DNA from: an uncultured Bacillota bacterium
GTDB taxonomy: Bacteria; Bacillota; Clostridia; Lachnospirales; Lachnospiraceae
Direction: 5' to 3'
Length of the DNA stretch: 8,971 bases
NCBI GenBank assembly: GCA_958352855.1
Contig: CATWQE010000094.1
Coordinates: 1 to 8,971, forward strand
Below the pieces are notes generated by a model. It was not told the origin of the DNA. It did no database searches and saw nothing but the letters and a program-made list of their open reading frames with translations. This document shows, piece by piece, positions 1 through 6,485 of this stretch (the stretch's first letter is position 1; each line of letters begins with the position of its first letter). The position numbers and the translations under genes were made by a program.

Positions 1-585
1 TTTTTGCATAGCTGCTGTGCTCCCTGCAGCAGCTATGTGCTGGAGTACCTTTCCCCATATTTTGAGATTACGGATTTCTTTTACAATCCCAATATTTCCC
101 CCAGAGAAGAGTACGAGAAGAGGACCAGAGAGCTTCAGAAGTTAATTGAAGAAATGCCCCTGATACATAAACCTGTTTTTCTGGAGGGAGAGTATTGTCC
201 GGAAGATTTTTTTGAAATGGCAAAGGGACTGGAAGAGGTACCGGAAGGAGGAGAGCGCTGCTTTAAGTGTTATCGTATGCGTCTGGAAGAGGCAGCCAGA
301 CTGGCGGCAGAGGGCGGATATGATTACTTTGCGACGACGCTGACCATCAGCCCTTTGAAAAATGCGGCTAAATTAAATGAAATCGGAGAAGAATTGGAGA
401 AAATTTACCATGTGAAGCACCTTCCCTCTGATTTTAAGAAGCGCAATGGTTACAAGCGTTCCACAGAATTGTCCGCAGAATATCAGTTATACCGCCAGGA
501 TTATTGTGGCTGTGTATTTTCCAAACAGGAACGGGAAAGACAGAAGGAAAATTCAATGCATAAAAAATGTGAAGTGGAAAAGTAG
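1..585 (+). CDS. queH: Epoxyqueuosine reductase QueH (5' end cut by window)
   Basis: QueH reduces epoxyqueuosine to queuosine at the wobble base of GUN-anticodon tRNAs. It is the cobalamin-independent counterpart of QueG and acts in the cytoplasm. The reading frame is open from base 1 and begins inside the family's N-terminal LHSCCAPCS block. The TTG at 4 is therefore an internal Leu codon, and the true start lies upstream of the window. Visible family features are the adjacent cysteines at 13-18, a CxxC in ERCFKCYRMRLEEAA (cysteines at 259-261 and 268-270), and the C-terminal YCGCVFS (cysteines at 505-507 and 511-513). The CC pair and the CxxC are the expected [4Fe-4S] ligands in this family (established knowledge). 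The NPNISPREEY and TTLTISPLKN blocks also fit. About 193 residues are present, so probably only a few dozen N-terminal residues are missing. The product ends in a Lys/Glu-rich tail. argH follows after 73 bp with its own candidate promoter. Confidence 0.93.
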   Translation, partial: FLHSCCAPCSSYVLEYLSPYFEITDFFYNPNISPREEYEKRTRELQKLIEEMPLIHKPVFLEGEYCPEDFFEMAKGLEEVPEGGERCFKCYRMRLEEAARLAAEGGYDYFATTLTISPLKNAAKLNEIGEELEKIYHVKHLPSDFKKRNGYKRSTELSAEYQLYRQDYCGCVFSKQERERQKENSMHKKCEVEK

Positions 586-593
586 GAAAGTGC

Positions 594-622
594 TTGCGGG
601 GATTGTCATAAAGTGATAAAAT
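594..622 (+). promoter_or_regulatory. Candidate sigma-A promoter for argH
   Basis: A -35-like TTGCGG (594-599) and a -10 TAAAAT (617-622) are separated by 17 bp. The -10 is preceded by TGA, giving an extended -10 (TGnTAAAAT). The -35 is weak (3 of 6), so the call rests on the -10. Transcription would start near 629, about 30 bases before the argH ATG. I saw no clear ArgR-type operator palindrome beside it. Confidence 0.45.
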
Positions 623-658
623 TCTACAAGATACATATAGAAAGAAAGAGGAACGTCT

Positions 659-2038
659 ATGGCACAGTTATGGGGAGGCCGTTTTACCAAAGAAACGGAC
701 CAGCTAGTTTATAATTTTAACGCATCTTTAAGTTTTGACCAGAAACTGTACAAACAGGATATTACCGGGAGCATGGCTCATGCGGCAATGCTGGCAAAAC
801 AGGGGATTTTAACCCAGCAGGAAAAAGAAGAAATTACAGCAGGACTTCAGGAAATTTTAAAAGATATTGAAGAGGGAAAACTGGAATTTTCACCGGAGTA
901 TGAAGATATTCACAGCTTTGTAGAGTCCAATCTCATTGCCAGAAAAGGGGAAGTAGGGAAAAAGCTTCATACCGGAAGAAGCCGCAATGACCAGGTGGCG
1001 CTTGATATGAAACTGTATGTAAGGGATGAAATCAGTGAGATTGACGGTTTGTTAAAGGAACTTCTCACTTCACTTTTGCATATTATGAAGGAAAATCTGC
1101 ATACCTATATGCCTGGCTTTACACATTTACAGAAAGCCCAGCCGGTTACCGTAGCCCATCATTTTGGCGCTTATTTTGAAATGTTTAAAAGAGACCGCAG
1201 CCGCATGCAGGATGTGAAAAAACGTCTGAATCTCTGCCCTTTAGGAAGCGGGGCTCTTGCCGGAACTACTTATCCTCTAGACAGAGCATATACAGCCCAG
1301 TTGTTAGGCTTTGACGGACCTACCTTAAACAGTATGGATTCTGTGGCAGACAGGGATTACCTTATAGAATTGCTTTCTGGATTGTCCACTATTATGATGC
1401 ATTTAAGCCGCTTTTGTGAGGAAATTATCTTGTGGAATTCCAATGAATACCAGTTTGTGGAGATTGATGACGGCTACAGCACAGGAAGCAGTATTATGCC
1501 TCAGAAGAAGAATCCGGATATTGCAGAGCTGGTAAGAGGAAAAACAGGCAGGGTTTACGGAGCGCTGATGTCCATGCTTACGACCATGAAGGGAATCCCC
1601 CTGGCATATAATAAGGATATGCAGGAGGATAAGGAGTTTACCTTTGATGCCATTGATACGGTAAAAGGCTGTATTGCTTTATTCAATGGTATGATTTCTA
1701 CCATGGAATTCAAAAAAGAAAATATGGAAAACAGTGCGAAAAATGGATTTACCAATGCCACAGATGCGGCAGACTATCTGGTAAATCATGGCGTGGCTTT
1801 TCGGGATGCCCATGGCATTGTGGGACGTCTGGTACTGTTCTGCATTGAGAAGAACTGCTCTCTGGATGATTTGACTTTAGCAGAATATCAGGAAATCAGT
1901 CCGGTATTCCAAGAGGATATTTACGAAGCAATCAGCATGAAAAACTGTGTGGAAAAGAGAAATACCATAGGCGCGCCTGGCACAGAGGCTATGAAAGAAG
2001 TCCTTGGTATTCAGGAAAAATATCTGGAAGAAAATTAA
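659..2038 (+). CDS. argH: Argininosuccinate lyase
   Basis: Cytoplasmic homotetrameric lyase that splits argininosuccinate into arginine and fumarate, the last step of arginine biosynthesis. Its 459 residues match the usual family length of about 460. The N-terminal LWGGRFTKETD is typical. HTGRSRNDQV (104-113) is a conserved substrate-binding block, and TH at 155-156 lies in the HLQKAQPVT region carrying the catalytic His. The fumarase/aspartase superfamily signature GSSIMPQKKNPD spans 276-287, with the catalytic Ser in the S277-S278 pair. The ATG at 659 follows an AAAGAGGA ribosome binding site (646-652) at good spacing. No argG is in the window, so argH is separated from the preceding step here. 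The stop is only 7 bp before the asd -35 box and I saw no terminator between them, so read-through into asd is possible. Confidence 0.98.
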   Translation: MAQLWGGRFTKETDQLVYNFNASLSFDQKLYKQDITGSMAHAAMLAKQGILTQQEKEEITAGLQEILKDIEEGKLEFSPEYEDIHSFVESNLIARKGEVGKKLHTGRSRNDQVALDMKLYVRDEISEIDGLLKELLTSLLHIMKENLHTYMPGFTHLQKAQPVTVAHHFGAYFEMFKRDRSRMQDVKKRLNLCPLGSGALAGTTYPLDRAYTAQLLGFDGPTLNSMDSVADRDYLIELLSGLSTIMMHLSRFCEEIILWNSNEYQFVEIDDGYSTGSSIMPQKKNPDIAELVRGKTGRVYGALMSMLTTMKGIPLAYNKDMQEDKEFTFDAIDTVKGCIALFNGMISTMEFKKENMENSAKNGFTNATDAADYLVNHGVAFRDAHGIVGRLVLFCIEKNCSLDDLTLAEYQEISPVFQEDIYEAISMKNCVEKRNTIGAPGTEAMKEVLGIQEKYLEEN

Positions 2039-2045
2039 AAAAATC

Positions 2046-2073
2046 TTGACATTTCGGAAAGATTTGTTATAGT
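2046..2073 (+). promoter_or_regulatory. Strong sigma-A promoter for asd
   Basis: A perfect -35 TTGACA (2046-2051) and a -10 TATAGT (2068-2073, 5 of 6) are separated by 16 bp. A TGT directly before the -10 makes it extended. This is the best promoter match in the window. The predicted start near 2080 leaves a leader of only about 40 bases before the chosen asd ATG. That is too short for a lysine riboswitch or T-box, both of which often control asd in Firmicutes, and none is visible. Confidence 0.75.
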
Positions 2074-2118
2074 GGTGTTTAATAAAAACAAATGTGTTTG
2101 CAGGAAGGACAAAAAGTT

Positions 2119-3204
2119 ATGAGTGAAAAATTAAGAGTCGGTATTTTAGGCGCAACAGGTATGGTAGGACAGAGATTTATCTCTCTTTTGGAAAATCATC
2201 CCTGGTTTGAGGTAGTAACTGTGGCAGCCAGCGCAAGAAGCGCAGGAAAAACTTATGAAGAGGCAGTAGGGGGACGTTGGAAAATGACCACTCCTATGCC
2301 GGAAGCAGTGAAAAACCTGGTGGTTATGAATGTTTCAGAAGTAGAAAAAGTTGCTTCTACCGTAGATTTTGTATTTTCTGCAGTGGATATGTCAAAAGAA
2401 GAAATCAAAGCCATTGAAGAAGAATATGCAAAAACAGAAACACCGGTTGTGTCCAATAACAGCGCTCACAGATGGACACCAGATGTTCCTATGGTAGTGC
2501 CGGAAATCAACCCACAGCATTTTGACGTCATTGAATTCCAGAAAAAACGTCTGGGAACTACAAGAGGATTTGTAGCAGTAAAACCAAACTGCTCTATCCA
2601 GAGCTATGCGCCGGTGCTTACCGCATGGAAAGAATTTGAGCCATACGAAGTAGTGGCGACAACATATCAGGCAATTTCCGGTGCAGGCAAAACCTTCAAG
2701 GACTGGCCGGAAATGGTAGAAAATATTATCCCATATATTGGCGGGGAAGAGGAAAAGAGCGAAATGGAACCTCTTCGTCTCTGGGGTGAGATTAAAGACG
2801 GCGTGATTGTTCCTGCTACAGAGCCAGTGATTACCTGTCAGTGTATCCGCGTACCGGTATTAAACGGACATACTGCAGCCGTATTTGTAAAATTCAGAAA
2901 GAAACCTACAAAAGAACAGCTCATTGAGAAACTGGTAAACTTCAAAGGTGTTCCACAGGAATTAGAGCTTCCAAGCGCACCAAAACAGTTCATCCGCTAT
3001 ATGGAAGAGGATAACCGTCCGCAGGTTGTTGCTGATGTGGATTATGAAAAGGGAATGGGTATTTCCATTGGACGTTTAAGAGAAGATAAGGTGTATGACT
3101 TCAAATTTGTGGGACTGTCTCACAACACCGTAAGAGGCGCAGCCGGCGGAGCTGTACTTTGCGCAGAGACCTTGAAAGCAAAGGGATATATTACCAGAAA
3201 ATAA
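2119..3204 (+). CDS. asd: Aspartate-semialdehyde dehydrogenase, archaeal/fungal-type
   Basis: Converts 4-aspartyl phosphate plus NADPH to aspartate 4-semialdehyde, the branch point to Thr/Met and to diaminopimelate/Lys (cell wall). I chose the ATG at 2119 (361 residues) because AGGAAGGA (2102-2109) lies just upstream. The longer frame from ATG 2092 has no ribosome binding site and would start almost at the transcription start. With M at 2119 as residue 1, the Rossmann motif GATGMVGQRF is at 11-20. SNNSAHRWTPDVP (112-124) and the catalytic-cysteine block KPNCSIQSY follow (Cys about 158). TTYQAISGAGK is at about 181-191, and CIRVPVLNGHTA holds the expected catalytic His (about 251). The PNCSIQ and SNNSAHR blocks fit the archaeal/fungal-type branch rather than the E. 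coli type (family knowledge). The gene has its own strong promoter upstream and an intrinsic terminator after the stop, so it looks mainly monocistronic. Confidence 0.96.
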   Translation: MSEKLRVGILGATGMVGQRFISLLENHPWFEVVTVAASARSAGKTYEEAVGGRWKMTTPMPEAVKNLVVMNVSEVEKVASTVDFVFSAVDMSKEEIKAIEEEYAKTETPVVSNNSAHRWTPDVPMVVPEINPQHFDVIEFQKKRLGTTRGFVAVKPNCSIQSYAPVLTAWKEFEPYEVVATTYQAISGAGKTFKDWPEMVENIIPYIGGEEEKSEMEPLRLWGEIKDGVIVPATEPVITCQCIRVPVLNGHTAAVFVKFRKKPTKEQLIEKLVNFKGVPQELELPSAPKQFIRYMEEDNRPQVVADVDYEKGMGISIGRLREDKVYDFKFVGLSHNTVRGAAGGAVLCAETLKAKGYITRK

Positions 3205-3209
3205 ATCAG

Positions 3210-3256
3210 AAAAAGGAATGGAGCAGAACAGCATCTGTGACGCTTCATTCTTTTTT
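3210..3256 (+). terminator. Rho-independent terminator after asd
   Basis: An A5-GGAATGGAGC arm (3210-3224) pairs with GCTTCATTCT-T5 (3242-3256). The arms give 15 pairs, two of them G-T wobbles. The 17-base loop contains a small nested ACAG/CTGT pairing. The six-T run at 3251-3256 forms the base of the stem and the U-tract. It starts 6 bases after the asd stop and ends just before the topB ribosome binding site. Confidence 0.75.
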
Positions 3257-3276
3257 GTTCCAGGAAAGGAAGATGT

Positions 3277-5352
3277 ATGAAAAAATCGTTGTTCATAGCA
3301 GAAAAACCAAGCGTAGCCCAGGAATTTGCCAAAGCGCTGAAGGTTCAGACTTCCCGCCATGACGGATATCTGGAATCGGAGAATACCATTGTTACCTGGT
3401 GCGTGGGTCATCTGGTAACTATGAGTTATCCGGAAGTCTATGACGCATCTTTGAAACGATGGAGTCTGGAAACCCTGCCTTTTCTTCCAAAGGAGTTTAA
3501 GTATGAGGTAATTCCCTCTGTGAAAAAGCAGTTTGCCATTGTGAAGAACCTGCTAAACCGTCCTGACGTGGAAACCATTTATGTGTGTACGGACTCCGGA
3601 CGGGAGGGAGAATATATTTACCGGCTGGTGGCTATGATGGCTGGAGTGAAGGACAAGGAACAGAAAAGGGTCTGGATTGATTCCCAGACAGAAGAAGAAA
3701 TTTTAAGAGGGATTAAGGAGGCAAAGGATATCCGGGAATATGATAACCTGTCGGCTTCCGCTTATTTAAGAGCCAAGGAAGATTATCTGATGGGAATTAA
3801 TTTTTCCAGGCTTTTGTCCCTGAAATACGGAAATACGGTATCATCCTATCTGGGAAGCCGCTATCAGGCCATCTCAGTGGGCAGGGTTATGACCTGTGTG
3901 CTGGGAATGGTGGTGCGTAGAGAACGGGAGATACGGGAATTTGTGAAAACACCTTTTTACAGAATTCTGGGAAAATTTGCTGCGCAGGGACATACCTTTG
4001 AGGGAGAGTGGAGAGCCACAGAGGGAAGCCGGTATTTCCAGTCTCCGCTTCTTTATAAGGAAAATGGGTTTAAGAAGAGAGAGGATGCAGTGACACTTTG
4101 CCGCGCCCTGTCTGGGAATCAGCCCATGGAAGCAGTGATTGAGAAGCTGGAAAAGAAGAAAGAAAATAAGAATCCGCCCCTGCTGTTCAATCTGGCAGAG
4201 CTTCAAAATGAATGTTCCAGACTGTTTAAATTAAGTCCGGATGAAACCTTGAAGCTGGTACAGGAATTGTATGAGAAAAAACTGGTGACTTATCCACGAA
4301 CAGACGCCAGGGTGTTGTCCACAGCAGTGGCAAAGGAAATTTCCAGGAATCTGTCAGGACTTACTTATTATACCCATGCAGGGGAGTTTGCAAAGGAAAT
4401 CTTAGAAGGAAAAGCATATCAGAATCTTGCAAAAACCAGATATGTGAATGACAAGCAGATTACAGACCATTATGCCATTATTCCTACCGGACAGGGGCTT
4501 GGCGCCTTAAAAAGCCTCTCTGTTCAGGGAGAAAAGGTATATGAGGTCATTGTAAGGCGTTTTCTCAGTATTTTTTATCCTCCGGCAGTGTACCAGAAGG
4601 TGAGTATTGTCTCTGTTATGGATAAGGAACGTTTCTTTTCCTCCTTTAAGGTGCTGGTTTCAGAAGGATATCTAAAGGTCACAGGGTATTCTTTTGGGAA
4701 AAAGAAGGAAGAAGAGAATCAAAAAGAGGAAGAGCAGACAGCCGACACCTCTCTTTTGGAAGTCCTGCAAAGTCTGAAAAAGGGCAGTATTCTTCCTCTG
4801 GAAAAGCTCACCATCAAAGAAGGAGAAACCTCTCCTCCTAAACGCTATACCTCCGGTTCCATGATTCTTGCCATGGAAAATGCAGGGCAGCTTATTGAGG
4901 ATGAGGAGCTTCGGGCGCAGATTAAGGGAAGCGGGATTGGAACCAGCGCCACCAGAGCAGAAATTCTGAAAAAACTGGTAACCATCCAATATCTGGCATT
5001 GAACAAAAAGACCCAGGTGATTACCCCGACACTTTTGGGAGAAATGATTTTTGATGTGGTCAATGCCTCCATCCGCTCCTTGTTGAATCCGGAACTTACC
5101 GCAAGCTGGGAAAAAGGTCTTACCTATGTGGCAGAGGGAAGCATTACCTCAGAGGAATATATGACCAAGCTGGAAACCTTTATCAGAAGCAGAACCCAGG
5201 GGGTTTTGGAGTTACGGAATCAGTTTGCGCTGAAACAATATTTTGACGCCGCAGCGCCTTATTATGAGAAATCAAGAAGTAAATCTTCTAAAACCTCTGG
5301 AAAAAAAGGAAAAACATCAGAAAAAAAGGTTGGAAAATCCACTTCATCGTAG
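3277..5352 (+). CDS. topB: DNA topoisomerase III (type IA)
   Basis: Type IA topoisomerase that cuts one strand through a 5'-phosphotyrosine and passes another, relaxing negative supercoils and decatenating replication or recombination intermediates. The Toprim domain starts at the N terminus (SLFIAEKPSVAQEFAKAL, with Glu9). Its acidic motif TDSGREGEYIYR is at 105-116. Family blocks follow: SVGRVMT (200-206), NLAELQNECSRLF, and the catalytic Tyr339 in VTYPRTDAR. GSGIGTSATRAEIL lies further on. The 691 residues end in a Lys/Ser-rich tail (about 665-691) with no CxxC zinc ribbons, as in many Gram-positive TopB proteins. The usual second Asp of the DxD motif is Gly108 here. ATG 3277 follows AGGAAAGGAAG (3262-3272). 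No promoter of its own was found, and the asd terminator is immediately upstream, so expression may rely on read-through or on a promoter inside asd. An ICE-borne topoisomerase is possible but nothing around it supports that. Confidence 0.93.
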   Translation: MKKSLFIAEKPSVAQEFAKALKVQTSRHDGYLESENTIVTWCVGHLVTMSYPEVYDASLKRWSLETLPFLPKEFKYEVIPSVKKQFAIVKNLLNRPDVETIYVCTDSGREGEYIYRLVAMMAGVKDKEQKRVWIDSQTEEEILRGIKEAKDIREYDNLSASAYLRAKEDYLMGINFSRLLSLKYGNTVSSYLGSRYQAISVGRVMTCVLGMVVRREREIREFVKTPFYRILGKFAAQGHTFEGEWRATEGSRYFQSPLLYKENGFKKREDAVTLCRALSGNQPMEAVIEKLEKKKENKNPPLLFNLAELQNECSRLFKLSPDETLKLVQELYEKKLVTYPRTDARVLSTAVAKEISRNLSGLTYYTHAGEFAKEILEGKAYQNLAKTRYVNDKQITDHYAIIPTGQGLGALKSLSVQGEKVYEVIVRRFLSIFYPPAVYQKVSIVSVMDKERFFSSFKVLVSEGYLKVTGYSFGKKKEEENQKEEEQTADTSLLEVLQSLKKGSILPLEKLTIKEGETSPPKRYTSGSMILAMENAGQLIEDEELRAQIKGSGIGTSATRAEILKKLVTIQYLALNKKTQVITPTLLGEMIFDVVNASIRSLLNPELTASWEKGLTYVAEGSITSEEYMTKLETFIRSRTQGVLELRNQFALKQYFDAAAPYYEKSRSKSSKTSGKKGKTSEKKVGKSTSS

Positions 5353-5358
5353 TAAAAT
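5330..5358 (+). promoter_or_regulatory. Candidate promoter for the beta-helix gene
   Basis: TTGGAA (5330-5335, 4 of 6) and TAAAAT (5353-5358, 5 of 6) are 17 bp apart and overlap the very end of topB. Transcription would start near 5365, about 35 bases before the next ATG. The local sequence is A-rich, so a chance match is possible. Co-transcription with topB across the 47-bp gap, which has no terminator, is the alternative. Confidence 0.4.
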
Positions 5359-5399
5359 AAAGCAGAAAACGGTAATTCTCAAAGAAAGCAGGTATAAAA

Positions 5400-6074
5400 A
5401 TGGAACAGTTGACAATCAAAGAATTATACAGTGACTTAAATAAAACCCTTGCAAAAGAACTTCTGGAAAGCAAAACCTATCCATGGGAAGTGCTTCCATG
5501 TATTGGTGAATTTATTCAGAAGCTGGGAGAAACTTTAAGCGAAGAAGAGTATGAGAAAAAAGGCGAAAATATCTGGATTGCAAAATCAGCAAAAGTGGCT
5601 CCTACTGCTTTTGTGAATGGTCCGGCGATTATTGGAAAAGACGCGGAGGTACGTCACTGCGCCTTTATCCGCGGAAACGCTCTGGTGGGAGAAGGTGCTG
5701 TAGTAGGAAACTCTACTGAACTGAAAAACGTGATTCTTTTCGATAAAGTACAGGTGCCTCACTACAATTACGTGGGAGATTCCATTCTTGGCTACAAGTC
5801 CCATATGGGAGCAGGCTCCATTACCTCCAATGTAAAATCAGATAAAAAACTGGTGGTAGTAAAAGGAAAAGAACAGAGCATAGAAACAGGCTTGAAAAAG
5901 TTCGGAGCAATGCTGGGAGATGAAGTAGAGGTGGGCTGCGGCTCCGTACTGAATCCGGGAACCGTAGTGGGAAGCCACAGCAATGTTTATCCACTTTCTT
6001 CTGTAAGAGGGGTGGTTCCGGCAAACAGCATTTATAAAAACAAAAACGAAGTGGTAGAGAAAGTCGGAGAGTAG
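5400..6074 (+). CDS. Left-handed beta-helix acyltransferase-like protein, GlmU C-domain-related
   Basis: A 224-residue protein. Residues 1-55 are helical and charged. After them comes hexapeptide-repeat sequence typical of a left-handed parallel beta-helix: IWIAKSAKVAPTAFVNGPAIIGKD from about 58, then VRHCAFIRGNALVGEGAVVG, and a second set at about 172-205. HYNYVGDSILGYKSHMGAGS (121-140) resembles the acetyltransferase active-site region of GlmU (HLSYIGDA...GAGTITCNYDG), so His121 could be the catalytic base. The GlmU N-terminal uridylyltransferase domain is absent. Similar stand-alone proteins are often labelled UDP-N-acetylglucosamine pyrophosphorylase, which the missing domain does not support. 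Likely a trimeric CoA-dependent sugar or sugar-nucleotide acyltransferase; the substrate is unknown. The start at 5400 has a modest AGCAGG ribosome binding site (5388-5392 region). Its neighbours, topB and the convergent traX, give no functional clue. Confidence 0.8.
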   Translation: MEQLTIKELYSDLNKTLAKELLESKTYPWEVLPCIGEFIQKLGETLSEEEYEKKGENIWIAKSAKVAPTAFVNGPAIIGKDAEVRHCAFIRGNALVGEGAVVGNSTELKNVILFDKVQVPHYNYVGDSILGYKSHMGAGSITSNVKSDKKLVVVKGKEQSIETGLKKFGAMLGDEVEVGCGSVLNPGTVVGSHSNVYPLSSVRGVVPANSIYKNKNEVVEKVGE

Positions 6075-6086
6075 GAAAAATAGAAA

Positions 6087-6113
6087 TATACCATTAGAAT
6101 ATGGATAGTTTTT
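6087..6113 (+). terminator. Weak candidate terminator after the beta-helix gene
   Basis: TAT-(A)-CCAT (6087-6094) can pair with ATGG-ATA (6101-6107) around a 6-base loop, with one bulged A. G and a five-T run (6109-6113) follow. It lies 13 bases after the stop, where a terminator is expected, but the stem is short and AT-rich. Confidence 0.35.
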
Positions 6114-6146
6114 AGAGCTTGGTAATTTTACCAGTCAGACTATAAA

Positions 6147-6458
6147 TAGGTTGAATTTTATGTTTTCCCCTTGCCAGCCTACTTTTTTGTGGCTCAAATA
6201 GGTGAGATTGCAAATTTTTCTCATATAGGCCTACTTTTTTCCGACCTCAATAGGTTAAATTCCAAGGTTTTCTCTTTTTAGCTTATTTTTTCTACCCAAA
6301 ATATAGGCTGAATTTAGAAAATCTTGCTTAGCAACCTATGAAGTCCTAAAATAAGTAGGTGTAATTTCAGAATTTTTTCAAACCACTGATTTGTGCCTGA
6401 AAAATGTAGGTTAAAAATCACAAAATAATATTTTTAACCGAAAAAGTATCGGAAAAGA
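6147..6458. repeat. Degenerate ~52-bp tandem array, six units
   Basis: This fills most of the 411-bp gene-free gap between the two convergent genes. TAGG cores begin at 6147, 6199, 6251, 6304, 6356 and 6407 (steps of 52, 52, 53, 52 and 51). Units typically start TAGGTTGAATT or a close variant (TAGGTGAGATT, TAGGTTAAATT, TAGGCTGAATT, TAGGTGTAATT, TAGGTTAAAAA). At offset 31, units 1 and 2 have CCTACTTTTTT (6178 and 6230). Unit 3 has CTTATTTTTT (6282), and unit 4 keeps CCTA (6335) but loses the T run. Units 5 and 6 are more diverged. Identity between units is partial, so this is an old or functionally constrained array rather than a fresh duplication. There is no open reading frame and no identical direct repeat of CRISPR type. 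I do not recognise the family. It could be regulatory RNA, a phased protein-binding region or a remnant of a dispersed intergenic repeat. Confidence 0.7.
6409..6439 (-). terminator. Perfect 10-bp inverted repeat, likely terminator for traX
   Basis: GGTTAAAAAT (6409-6418) and ATTTTTAACC (6430-6439) are perfect inverted repeats around an 11-base loop. Read on the minus strand, the stem is followed after TACA by a five-T run (plus positions 6404-6400). It lies 47 bases beyond the traX stop. The stem is AT-rich, so termination may be inefficient. It coincides with unit 6 of the tandem array, so it may instead be part of that element. Confidence 0.45.
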
Positions 6459-6485
6459 AACATTCAATGATAAATTTTTGGCAGT

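Noticed and set aside
4..6. TTG as the real start codon of queH
   Set aside because: The frame is open to the window edge and the codon falls inside the conserved L-H-S-C-C block, so it is an internal Leu.
2092..2118. Upstream ATG as the asd start, adding nine residues
   Set aside because: It has no ribosome binding site and lies about a dozen bases from the predicted transcription start; ATG 2119 has AGGAAGGA at good spacing and matches the family N terminus.
6120..6133. Inverted repeat TGGTAA-TT-TTACCA as a terminator
   Set aside because: The stem is short with a minimal loop and no T-run follows in either direction.
6147..6458. CRISPR array reading of the regular ~52-bp units
   Set aside because: The recurring blocks are short and imperfect, there are no identical 24-40 bp direct repeats with unique spacers, and no cas gene is near.
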